This document shows, piece after piece, positions 9,083 to 17,169 of a DNA stretch of 64,000 nucleotides. The first letter of the stretch is position 1. Each line of letters opens with the position of its first letter. Source of the DNA: CAYUTA01 sp964447605. Lineage in GTDB: Bacteria > Bacillota > Clostridia > Christensenellales > CAG-138. The position numbers and the translations under genes are program-made. The notes beneath the pieces are model-generated. The model saw nothing but the letters and a program-made list of their open reading frames with translations. It did no database searches and was not told where the DNA came from. Where the stretch lies: positions 1 to 64,000 of the forward strand of contig CAYUTA010000008.1 in assembly GCA_964447605.1 (NCBI GenBank), read 5' to 3'.

Positions 9083-9112
9083 ATTATACTTCCAGATTCT
9101 GTAACAATACAA
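9083..9112 (-). promoter_or_regulatory. promoter of the polysaccharide operon
   Basis: Read on the minus strand: TTGTAT (9112-9107), an 18-bp spacer, then a perfect TATAAT (9088-9083). It lies about 80 bp before the start of the first operon gene at 9005 and is the only good candidate in the divergent region. Confidence 0.5.
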
Positions 9113-9445
9113 GCACTTTCCATGCATCAGATTATAAAGGGCGGAAATAATTTATGCAATATGGATTGCTCCATTGTTAATCGAATGTTCATTCGTATCA
9201 CCCCGGGGCGGGGGATACCGGTTCCCCAGGCGGGCGCGCCGCCGCCCTGCCCGAAAAAATCGACCAGATATCCGATTTTTTGGGGATATCCTCCAGGCGA
9301 GCCGCGCGGATCCAACCGCTTTGATCCGTTGATCTTACAGCCGTGTACAGGAAAAAAATCCACTTTGCAGGCAATGGTAAAGCATGAAAATAATACAAGA
9401 ATATTCCTGGATATACAATCTTTATGCGTTTTTTTATGTCGCGTA
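9113..9445. other. non-coding divergent region
   Basis: No gene seen. It lies between the divergent promoters of the polysaccharide operon and the phosphoesterase gene and changes from AT-rich to GC-rich and back. One dyad is visible: AAAAAATCG (9254-9262) paired with CGATTTTTT (9273-9281) around a 10-nt loop. It could be a weak terminator-like hairpin or a regulator site; function unknown. Confidence 0.4.
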
Positions 9446-9474
9446 TTCAAAGACTGTTTTTACTCTATTATAAT
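9446..9474 (+). promoter_or_regulatory. promoter of the phosphoesterase gene
   Basis: TTCAAA (9446-9451), a 17-bp spacer and a perfect TATAAT (9469-9474). The predicted transcript has a leader of about 90 nt before the ATG at 9571. Confidence 0.6.
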
Positions 9475-9570
9475 GCTATACTGTTAGAAAAGACAATATC
9501 GATCATGGAGAAAGCGGGGCCGGTCCGTCCGGGCCGCATTCCCCATATCGGTCCAACGGGAGGGTTGATT

Positions 9571-11397
9571 ATGAAAAGGACTGTTTCTTTGGCCTTGGCG
9601 GCCGCCCTCGCGGCGCTGCTGCTTGGCTGCGGTTATCGGCAACGTCCGGCCCCTCCCGCGCCGACGGCGGAGCCCGCAGCAACGGCGCAAACCGTCTGGC
9701 AGCCGGGCGTGCAGCTCATTGACGGGCGGACGCGCTGGCGCTGCCTGTTGGACGGGACGGACCCCGCCGCGGGCGCGGCCGACCGCGCCTGCTGGACGCG
9801 GGTAGGCTTTGACGACGGCGCATGGAGGGAGTTGTCCGGCAGCTTCGGCGAGAAGGGCGGCGAACGGGCGCCGCTCGGGGAAGGGTTTGCGCCCACGCAG
9901 CTTCTGCCCGCCGTACGGGAGGACGGAAGCCCCATTCCCGGCTGGTTTTTCCGCGCCACGCTGCAGCTTGAACATACGCGGGACATCGAGGCGCTTTCCG
10001 GCACGCTGTACTATGACGACGCGGTGATCGTGACCATCAACGGCGTGGTGGTGTTTGAGGGAAACCTGCCGGAGGAGGGGTTTGAAAGCAATCTGTCCTT
10101 CGGCGCGCAGGCCGGGCATGACCTGCCGCTTGCGGGCGCGTTCACCGTACCGGCCTCCATGCTCCGGGAGGGCGAGAACGTCGTTGCCGTGGAGCTGCAC
10201 CAGGCTTGGGAAAACAGCACCGACGCATATTTTGCATTTCCGGAGCTGCGGGTGGATACGGCGTACGGCCTGCTTGCGCTCAATACGCTGGACGTGTTTG
10301 CGGGTGGGGATGAAAGCTGCGTTTCCATCCGCTGGCGGGGTGCGCCGGACGGGATGCTCTGCTATGCCGCGGGCGACTTGAGCGGCCAAAACATAGAGCC
10401 GAAAGCGGTTATTTCTGTGGAATCCCAACCTTTCGGCCCGGATGAAAGCTGCCGTACGGCGGCATTGACGGGTCTTTCGCCCGCCTCCGCCTATACCTAT
10501 TGGATCGAGTCGGAGGGGCGCAAGTCCGCGCTTCAGGTCATCAAGACCGGCGATCCTTCGGATTTTACGCTCCTGTGTCTGGGCGACCCGCAGCTCACGG
10601 GGAAAACCACAACGGCCGCCCTTTCCCGCATCGCGGAGGATCATGCGGATGTGTCGCTGATCCTTTCGCTGGGCGATCAGGTGAACAATGCGGATAAGGT
10701 CTCTCAGTATGAAAGCTTTCTGAATGTGGCCGCATTCAGCCGGATTCCGCTTGCGCTCTGCCGCGGCAACCACGAGGACGCCGCGCTCCACGAGGTCTAT
10801 TTTTCCGCGCCCGCGGAGCTGACGGGCACGGACGGGGACCATGCCTTTTGCTATGGAAACGCACAGTTTATCTGCCTTGAGTCAAACGACACGGCCGCGG
10901 ACGGGCACGAAGCCTTTCTCCGCGAAAGGATGGCCGCACATCCTGAAAAATGGACCGTTGTCGCCATGCACCACTCGCCGTTTGGAATCGGCAGGCATTC
11001 AGACGACGCGGATACGGCCGTTTTGCAAAGGGAGTACGCGGCGCTGTTTGCCCGGCTGGACGTGGATCTGGTGCTTTCCGGCCACGACCATCTCTACGCC
11101 CGCACGGGGCTGATGGAGAACCTGACCCCCGTGCCGGGCAAGGAGCGGGAAGTGCTATTCCGGCAACCGGGCCAGACTCTGTACGTCAGCGCCGGGTCGA
11201 GCACCGGCAGCAAATATTATGAAATGGAGGCGCCGGACGCCGCCCCGTTCGCGTTTTCAGGCGAGCCGGAGCAGCCCGGTTACCTGCGTATCCGCGTGAC
11301 GGAAACCGCCATCGCGGTGGAAGCCTTCAACGCGGAGGACGGCAGCCGCATCGACACGGTCACGCTCGTCAGAGCCGGACGCGCGCAGCAGCCGTGA
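9571..11397 (+). CDS. lipoprotein metallophosphoesterase (purple-acid-phosphatase-like)
   Basis: 608 residues starting at 9571, where GGGAGGG precedes the ATG and a lipoprotein signal peptide begins (MKRTVSLALAAALAALLLGC, lipobox LLGC, Cys20). Upstream in-frame codons lack a signal sequence and fall on the promoter. Domains: a jelly-roll-like beta domain (about 45-235, WYF-rich, VIVTINGVVVFEGN), a fibronectin-like purple-acid-phosphatase N-domain (about 240-320), then a calcineurin-type catalytic domain with GDPQL, LGDQVNN, RGNHED, AMHHSPFG and SGHDHLYAR supplying the two-metal site. It is predicted to hang on the outer face of the membrane and hydrolyse phosphoesters. Substrate unknown. It stands alone, divergent from the polysaccharide operon. 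Confidence 0.85.
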   Translation: MKRTVSLALAAALAALLLGCGYRQRPAPPAPTAEPAATAQTVWQPGVQLIDGRTRWRCLLDGTDPAAGAADRACWTRVGFDDGAWRELSGSFGEKGGERAPLGEGFAPTQLLPAVREDGSPIPGWFFRATLQLEHTRDIEALSGTLYYDDAVIVTINGVVVFEGNLPEEGFESNLSFGAQAGHDLPLAGAFTVPASMLREGENVVAVELHQAWENSTDAYFAFPELRVDTAYGLLALNTLDVFAGGDESCVSIRWRGAPDGMLCYAAGDLSGQNIEPKAVISVESQPFGPDESCRTAALTGLSPASAYTYWIESEGRKSALQVIKTGDPSDFTLLCLGDPQLTGKTTTAALSRIAEDHADVSLILSLGDQVNNADKVSQYESFLNVAAFSRIPLALCRGNHEDAALHEVYFSAPAELTGTDGDHAFCYGNAQFICLESNDTAADGHEAFLRERMAAHPEKWTVVAMHHSPFGIGRHSDDADTAVLQREYAALFARLDVDLVLSGHDHLYARTGLMENLTPVPGKEREVLFRQPGQTLYVSAGSSTGSKYYEMEAPDAAPFAFSGEPEQPGYLRIRVTETAIAVEAFNAEDGSRIDTVTLVRAGRAQQP

Positions 11398-11595
11398 ATC
11401 GGGCTGCAGCCGGCGGGCGTTTCCAACGCGGCGTCCATTGCTTCCGGTATGGATTCGACTGGAAATCCAGTGGTGAAAAACATTGATACGGGCCGGGAGA
11501 TCTCAATTCGTGGCGCCGGCATCAGGCATGGTCTCGATGGAGCGTTTTTTACGATGGATATTCGCGAGGCCGTCTCTGATTTTTTTCACAGCCCG

Positions 11596-11614
11596 CGCCG
11601 AGGCGGCGTTTTTT
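11596..11614 (+). terminator. possible rho-independent terminator
   Basis: CGCCG (11596-11600) and CGGCG (11604-11608) around a 3-nt loop, followed directly by six T (11609-11614). It is about 200 nt downstream of the phosphoesterase stop codon and may end that transcript. The stem is short. Confidence 0.4.
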
Positions 11615-11747
11615 CGCCTGAATACGGCCGGCGTGGAATGCAGGGAGGCGAAGCGGCGGCCAACTGCGGTTGCCCTGTCGAAACACACTGTTTTTCGGTG
11701 GGGTAGACAAATCGGCGCAAACGGCATAAACTACACACAGGGCAACC

Positions 11748-11785
11748 CTGCGCAACCGGAAAACCGCCCGGCTGCGCAGTTTTTT
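11748..11785 (+). terminator. terminator or attenuator in the murG leader
   Basis: CTGCGCA (11748-11754) pairs with TGCGCAG (11773-11779) and, after one mismatch, CCGG (11756-11759) with CCGG (11768-11771). Six T follow (11780-11785). The hairpin ends only 15 nt before the murG ATG, and the CAGGAG ribosome site begins right after the T-run. Any transcript reaching murG from upstream must pass it, so it may act as an attenuator; otherwise murG needs a promoter overlapping it. Confidence 0.65.
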
Positions 11786-11800
11786 GCAGGAGCGGCACGC

Positions 11801-12865
11801 ATGACAAAAAAAATCATATTCACCGGCGGCGGAACGGCCGGGCATGTAACCCCCAATATCGCGCTTATCGAGCGGCTGCGCGACGAGGGCTGGAATATCC
11901 ACTATATCGGCACGGAAACAGGGATGGAAAAGGGTCTCATCGCCAGAGTGGAGGGGGTCACATATCATGTGATCTCGTCCGGCAAGCTGCGCCGGTATCA
12001 TTCGTGGCAGAATTTTTTGGACCCGTTCCGCGTGCTAAGGGGCATCGGGCAATCCATGCGCCTTATGAAACAACTGCGTCCCGACGTGGTGTTCAGCAAG
12101 GGCGGGTTCGTCTCCGTGCCGGTGGTGATCGCCGCGGGCAAAACCCCCGTAATCGCGCATGAAAGCGACTATACGCCGGGCCTGAGCAACCGGCTGGCCA
12201 GTCGGTTTACCGACCGCATCTGCGTTACGTTTGAGGATACGCTTTCGCGCGTGCCGGGGCATAAGGGCGTATATACGGGCACGCCCATCCGTCCGGAGCT
12301 CTATGAAGGCGACCGCGCGCGCGCGCTGGCGCTCACCGGGCTTTCAGGGAACAAGCCGGTGCTGCTTTGCATGGGCGGCAGCCTGGGCGCGCAGCGGCTC
12401 AACGAGCTTGTGCGCGAGGCGCTGCCGCGGCTGACCAAAACATACGACGTGGCGCACCTGTGCGGAAAGGGCAAGCTGGAGGAGAATATCCGGCGCGGGG
12501 GCTATGTGCAGTACGAATACATTACCGACGAACTGCCCGACCTGCTCGCGCTTTCCGACGTGGTGCTCTCCCGGGCCGGCGCCAACGCCGTGTTCGAGCT
12601 GCTTGCGCTCAACAAGCCCGCCGTGCTCGTGCCGCTGACGGCCGCCAGCACGCGCGGCGACCAGCTGCTCAACGCGCGGTATTTTGAAAAGAAGGGCTAC
12701 GCCAAAGTACTCGACCAGGACGCGGCCACGGCGGACGCGCTCTGCGACGCAATCGACGCGGTCTACCGCGACCGCGCGGCCTATACGCGCGCAATGGAAA
12801 CCGACACGCGCAGCGACGGCACGGAGGCCATTTTACAGCTCATCCGGGAGACGGCCGGAGCGTGA
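11801..12865 (+). CDS. murG: UDP-GlcNAc:lipid I N-acetylglucosaminyltransferase
   Basis: 354 residues, the normal MurG length, starting at 11801 behind CAGGAG. It adds GlcNAc to undecaprenyl-PP-MurNAc-pentapeptide (lipid I) to make lipid II on the inner membrane face. The first G-loop FTGGGTAGHVTPNIAL is at the N-terminus, VFSKGGFVSVPVVIAA follows near residue 100, and the donor-binding half has GGSLGAQRLNELV and SRAGANAVFELLALNKP. Here it stands alone rather than inside a division/cell-wall (dcw) cluster, and a strong hairpin precedes it. Longer in-frame starts upstream have no homologous sequence and run through that hairpin. Confidence 0.95.
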   Translation: MTKKIIFTGGGTAGHVTPNIALIERLRDEGWNIHYIGTETGMEKGLIARVEGVTYHVISSGKLRRYHSWQNFLDPFRVLRGIGQSMRLMKQLRPDVVFSKGGFVSVPVVIAAGKTPVIAHESDYTPGLSNRLASRFTDRICVTFEDTLSRVPGHKGVYTGTPIRPELYEGDRARALALTGLSGNKPVLLCMGGSLGAQRLNELVREALPRLTKTYDVAHLCGKGKLEENIRRGGYVQYEYITDELPDLLALSDVVLSRAGANAVFELLALNKPAVLVPLTAASTRGDQLLNARYFEKKGYAKVLDQDAATADALCDAIDAVYRDRAAYTRAMETDTRSDGTEAILQLIRETAGA

Positions 12866-13295
12866 GGCGCGCGCCGCCGGAAAACAGTGGTTTTTTGGTG
12901 AGATGACGGCGGTTCGTCCCTCGCGCCATGCGCGTGCGTGCGGCGAAATCGAGCCCGCCGACAACCTTTGGTTTGCCGGCAGGGAAGCGCTGCGGCGGAT
13001 TTTCCCGGATTGACGGCGCAATCCCGCGTGCAGGACGTGAAAATCCATGCGCATGCCGCGGATTTTGACAGGATTGTACGGCGCCGCCCGCGGTTGCCTC
13101 GCGCGCGGGCTGACACGGCGACCCGCGGCCCCCCTTTTTTTATCACGCCGCGGTGGTTGAGGAATGCCTGTAAGGCGCCGCGCCACAACCCCGTGCGAGG
13201 ACGGGCGTTTCGCAGCATTCCATTTCAGACAAAAGCCGGTATTTCGGGGCGCAGGGGCAAATTCCCCTGCAAGAGTCTCCCGCGAAAGGATCCAA
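12866..13295. other. GC-rich non-coding region between murG and the methyltransferase gene
   Basis: 430 bp without a convincing gene. Frames here lack ribosome sites and recognisable protein sequence. It contains an 18-bp hairpin-forming sequence at 13007-13024 that recurs near 48000, several GC-rich dyads, and a run of C followed by seven T near 13126-13141. It may hold a promoter or repeated element, but I can assign none securely. Confidence 0.5.
13007..13024. repeat. 18-bp intergenic repeat, copy 1
   Basis: GGATTGACGGCGCAATCC, an imperfect palindrome (GGATTG / CAATCC around ACGGCG). The identical 18 bp occurs at 48000-48017, also between genes. Possibly part of a dispersed repeat or a regulator site. 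Confidence 0.6.
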
Positions 13296-14873
13296 ATGAA
13301 AGAACTTATCGCACTGCTTCCTACTCAAAGCGCCGCCGCCGCGCTGTCGGAACTGACGGCTGCGGCAAAAAAGCGTGCCGGGCGCACGGAGGTGGACGCG
13401 TTGCTTGGCGACCGTTCCGCCGTCAAAGCGCTGCTTCATGCGCCGGATGCAAAGGCGCGCAAGAACGCCGCGCGGCTGCTTGGCGCGCTCGGGCACGCGG
13501 CGGACGCGGAGGCGCTGATTGCCGCGCTTGCGCGGGAGCGGACGCTGTTTGCCATCCCTTCGATTTTGCTTGCGCTTGGCAGCGTGGGCGGAAGCGCCGC
13601 CGGGGATGCGCTCGCATTCTATTCCCCGCCCGCGCCCGCCGATGAAACGGAGCAAAAGCACTGCCGTGAAATCATGGACGCGCAGAAAAAAGCGCTTGGC
13701 GCGCTGCGCGCGGACGAGCCGCTGCCTGCGTATGCGCTCGGCGCGCCGCGCGACGTGCTGCTGCTTGCGCCGGAGGGGTTTGCCGGTATGCTCTGCCGGG
13801 AGCTGGCCGAGCTGGGCTATGCGCCGCAAAAGACCGCATCGGGCGCGCTGGTGCGGACGGGGGAGTTGCAGAAGCTTTACCGGGCGCGCTGCTTTTCCGA
13901 GGCGCTGCTGCCGCTCGGGGAGGGGATTGCGCTTTCCGCAGCCGCCGTGGCGGCCGTAGCTGCGCCCGTTTTAACGCCGCCGGAAGAGGGTACAGGCTTG
14001 ACCGGGGAGGCCGCGCGTTTGATGAGACTCCCCTGGCGCGTTGAGCTGCGCGGCTATACGGGCGACCGCGCGGCGTTTATACGCCGGATAAACCGATTGA
14101 TCGGCCCGGGGGACAACCCCTCGCACTATGCGCTCGAACTGCGTGTATGCTGTAAAAAGAACGCCTGCGACGTGTTTTTGCGCGCGGCCACCGTACCGGA
14201 CGGACGGTTTGCCTACCGCAGGCGCGCCATTGCCGCCTCCATTGCGCCCGCTACGGCGGCGTGTCTGGCGCGGCTTGCCGTCTCGGCCTGGCGCGGCGGC
14301 GCGGGGAATGAACCTGAAAAAAAGCCCGGTCAGGAAGCGGTTTTTGCCGTGCCGGGCGCGCAAAGCGCCGAGCATGCGCGGAGCGCGGGCGGGCGGCCGC
14401 GTGCGCTCGACCCGTTCTGCGGCAGCGGCACGCTGCTGATCGAGTTGAATCAACGCATTTCCTGCGCGTCGCTTACGGGGGTGGACGTCTCCGCCGCCGC
14501 GCTTTCCGCCGCGCGTGAAAACGCCGCCGCCGCGCACGCAAAGCTCCTGCTTTTGCAAAAGGATGCGCGCAGGTTCGAGGTGCGCGCGCCGTATGACATC
14601 GTGCTGACGAACCTGCCCTTTGGCAACCGCGTGGGCACGCACGCGGAAAACGGACCGCTCTATCGCGCGTTTGTTCAGCGGCTGCCCGAGTTGCTGGCCG
14701 ACGGGGGCGTGGCCGTGCTGTACACGATGGAACGCCGCCTGCTGAACGCATGCATTCAGGCCGCGCCGGAGCTGACGCTCAGGCACGCGGTGCAAACGGA
14801 GGCGGGCGGGTTGCTGCCCTGGGCGTTCGTGCTGCAAAAGGTTGACAAGCGCGCGCTGGATGCGGTTGAATAA
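13296..14873 (+). CDS. THUMP/TRM11-RlmL-like RNA methyltransferase with N-terminal HEAT-like domain
   Basis: 525 residues from the ATG at 13296 behind GAAAGGA. Residues about 1-150 are helical and repeat-like (DAKARKNAARLLGALGHAAD), resembling HEAT repeats. The centre is a divergent THUMP-like region (VELRGYTGDRAAFIRRINRL). Residues about 365-525 form a Rossmann methyltransferase with the SAM motif ALDPFCGSGTLLIELNQ and the target motif VLTNLPFGNRVGTH, the NPPYG-type catalytic motif of guanine N2/adenine N6 RNA methyltransferases. The RNA target (rRNA or tRNA) cannot be told from sequence. The HEAT-like extension is not part of classic RlmL or TRM11. It is followed at 80 bp by a membrane-protein gene. 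Confidence 0.75.
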   Translation: MKELIALLPTQSAAAALSELTAAAKKRAGRTEVDALLGDRSAVKALLHAPDAKARKNAARLLGALGHAADAEALIAALARERTLFAIPSILLALGSVGGSAAGDALAFYSPPAPADETEQKHCREIMDAQKKALGALRADEPLPAYALGAPRDVLLLAPEGFAGMLCRELAELGYAPQKTASGALVRTGELQKLYRARCFSEALLPLGEGIALSAAAVAAVAAPVLTPPEEGTGLTGEAARLMRLPWRVELRGYTGDRAAFIRRINRLIGPGDNPSHYALELRVCCKKNACDVFLRAATVPDGRFAYRRRAIAASIAPATAACLARLAVSAWRGGAGNEPEKKPGQEAVFAVPGAQSAEHARSAGGRPRALDPFCGSGTLLIELNQRISCASLTGVDVSAAALSAARENAAAAHAKLLLLQKDARRFEVRAPYDIVLTNLPFGNRVGTHAENGPLYRAFVQRLPELLADGGVAVLYTMERRLLNACIQAAPELTLRHAVQTEAGGLLPWAFVLQKVDKRALDAVE

Positions 14874-14952
14874 GAAAAGCGGTTTTTGGCGCAGGCCGCC
14901 GCTGCCTGCGGCCCCAACTCTTCCGCCGGAAGCTGAACAAAGGAGCGTGTCC

Positions 14953-16863
14953 ATGCAAATACCCGTCTGTAAGGCCAAACGAAAGCCCTGCTTTTCCAAC
15001 CGTATCGTTGCGGGCTGGATGCTCGTAGCGCTGCTGCTGATGCTCGGCGCGCCGGTCATGCTGCTCAACGACGCGGTGCAGCTTGCGCTGCTGCCGATGG
15101 GCGCGTTCGCGCTGATTGCGTTACGCGACAAGACGTTCTGCCTGCACAGGCTGTTTCTGGGCGAGGGCCGCGGCAGGCGGCTGACGGCGCTGGCGCTGGC
15201 GGCAGCGTATTTTCTGCTGCTGTCGGTTCCCAACCTGCTCTCCTGCCCGCTGTTTTCCGAAGGCGGGCTTGCCGCGGTCTGGTGGCGGTACCGGTGGGAG
15301 CGGCTCCTGTATCTTTGCTGGAACTGGACGGGCTTTCTTGTCGGCTATGTGCTCGCGGTTTACGCCTGCATGCACTATGCGCTCGGCCTTGCGCTCGGCG
15401 CGCGCGCACAGGCGGCGGACGAGCCCGCGCTGAAACCCCGGTTGCGTGTGGTCGGGCTGTACCCGGCCGTCCTTCCCGTGCTGCTGGTCTGCCTGTGCGT
15501 ATTGTTTGCCAGTTCGCCCAGCCTGTTTATCGGCGACGCGCCCTCGGTGTGGTACGGCGCGCGCGACAATCTTTGGAGCGAGTGGCACACGGCGGGATAC
15601 ATGCTGTTTGTCAAGCTGTGCAGCCTGATCTGGAATTCGCAGCGCATGGTCACGCTGGTGCAGACCGTTGCGTGCGTATATATCCTAAACTATGCGCTCA
15701 CGCGCATGGTCAACGCCGGATGCAGCCGCAAAGCCTGCCGCGCGTACCTTGCGGCGGTCGCGGTAAGCTTTGTTCCGCTGTATTTTTTACAGGCGATCAT
15801 CAAGGACGTGGTGTTCGCCCTGTCGCTGTTTGCATTTACGCTCGGCGTGCTCAACCTGGTCCGGTCGGAAAGGCCGCGCCTGTGCGACTGGGCGTGGACG
15901 GCATTTTTCGGGCTGTGCGCCTGCCTGTTCCGGCATGCGGGCGCGCTGCCGGTTGCCTGCGGGTTCGCCGGGCTGTTTCTGTTTTTTGCGGTCAGGCGGT
16001 CAAAGGCGGCGTGGGGCGTGCTGGCGGCCGGGGCCTGCGTCGCCGTGTGCGGCCTGCTCGTCGTCCACGTGCTGGCGTACCGCGTGCTGGACTTTGAGCG
16101 TAACCCGGAATACATCGCCTACAGCGTGCCCATGACCATGATCGGCGCGGTTGCCGCCAGCGGCGAACCCATAGACCCCGCGGATGCGGCCGTGATGGAA
16201 CGCGTCATGCCTGTGGAAAAATGGGCGGCCTGCTACAACCAATACTTTGCAGACAGCATATCGCGGCCGTACGGCGCGATTGGCGGGGACGTCGAAAAGG
16301 TTGCCGGGCAGCGGCTTGGCGGCGAGCTGCTCCGGCTCAACTGGCGGTTTCTTATGCGCCATACCAAAACCTATGTGACCGCGTTTTTTAATTTAAATTC
16401 GCTGATGTGGGAGCTGGCCACCCCGGCCGACGGCTATGTGCGCAGCTATCTTGGCTATCCCGTAACGAAAATCGCGGACTTTGTAGCCGCGCAGGGTTAT
16501 GCCGGCGACGGCGTTGAAACCGTGAGCAAGGAGCTCAAGCAGGCCGAGGACACGGTGTTTACCGGCCTTGCACCCACTGTGAACCGCTATGCCGAGCTGC
16601 TTTATGGCCTGCCCGTGACGCGGTGCCTGTTCTGGCGCGGCGGGTTTGCCAACCTTGCCATGATTTTCTGCGCGGCGGCGCTGCTTTTTAAGCGGCGCGC
16701 GCGCGACCTGCTCGCGCTCATTCCCATTGCGGCGGTGACGCTGGGCATGCTGGTTTCCATGCCCGCGCAGGAGGTGCGTTACGTCTTCCCCAATCTGCTG
16801 TGCGCAACGTTCTTTTGCGCGTATGCATGCGGCGCAAAACCGCAAAAAGGCGGCGCGTCTTAA
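14953..16863 (+). CDS. DUF6020-like polytopic membrane protein
   Basis: 636 residues from 14953, chosen for the AAAGGAG site 8 nt upstream; the frame extends further 5' into the preceding gene without a ribosome site. About twelve hydrophobic segments alternate with loops. The loop GDAPSVWYGARDNLWSEWHTAGYML near residues 195-215 and LQAIIKDVVFALSLFAFTLG resemble the DUF6020 family, which has the look of a GT-C glycosyltransferase: an acidic residue in the first large extracellular loop and a long extracellular domain (here about 375-560). Function unproven; a lipid-linked sugar transferase role is inference. Confidence 0.6.
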   Translation: MQIPVCKAKRKPCFSNRIVAGWMLVALLLMLGAPVMLLNDAVQLALLPMGAFALIALRDKTFCLHRLFLGEGRGRRLTALALAAAYFLLLSVPNLLSCPLFSEGGLAAVWWRYRWERLLYLCWNWTGFLVGYVLAVYACMHYALGLALGARAQAADEPALKPRLRVVGLYPAVLPVLLVCLCVLFASSPSLFIGDAPSVWYGARDNLWSEWHTAGYMLFVKLCSLIWNSQRMVTLVQTVACVYILNYALTRMVNAGCSRKACRAYLAAVAVSFVPLYFLQAIIKDVVFALSLFAFTLGVLNLVRSERPRLCDWAWTAFFGLCACLFRHAGALPVACGFAGLFLFFAVRRSKAAWGVLAAGACVAVCGLLVVHVLAYRVLDFERNPEYIAYSVPMTMIGAVAASGEPIDPADAAVMERVMPVEKWAACYNQYFADSISRPYGAIGGDVEKVAGQRLGGELLRLNWRFLMRHTKTYVTAFFNLNSLMWELATPADGYVRSYLGYPVTKIADFVAAQGYAGDGVETVSKELKQAEDTVFTGLAPTVNRYAELLYGLPVTRCLFWRGGFANLAMIFCAAALLFKRRARDLLALIPIAAVTLGMLVSMPAQEVRYVFPNLLCATFFCAYACGAKPQKGGAS

Positions 16864-17041
16864 CGGGAGCGCCGGGCTCGCCGCGGCAACGCGCCATTTT
16901 GGATACGGGCGCGTAACGATATGCGGCCGGCAAGATGCAATCATACACGCCCGTGGCGCGGGTATCCGCGCCCGATTCCTCCGCGCGCGAGCCGTGCGCC
17001 GGCCCGGGTGCTGTTTATCCCGGTTTCGCGCATGTTTTCCA

Positions 17042-17070
17042 TTGCCTGCGCGCGCGCTTTCTGCTATACT
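17042..17070 (+). promoter_or_regulatory. promoter of secA
   Basis: TTGCCT (17042-17047), a 17-bp spacer and an extended -10 element TGCTATACT (17062-17070). Transcription would start near 17077, leaving a leader of about 90 nt before the secA ATG. The preceding 180 bp after the DUF6020-like gene are GC-rich and hold no gene. Confidence 0.7.
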
Positions 17071-17169
17071 GATAAACTAGATTTGTATGCTTAAAGACGT
17101 TTGGGGCAGAGGTTGCGCGTGCGCGGAGCCGTTGCCGCGGCGGGAGCGAATCGGTAAGGAGAAAACAGC

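Noticed and set aside
14450..15233. Large minus-strand frames opposite the methyltransferase and the DUF6020-like gene
   Set aside because: Shadows of genes with clear motifs on the plus strand.
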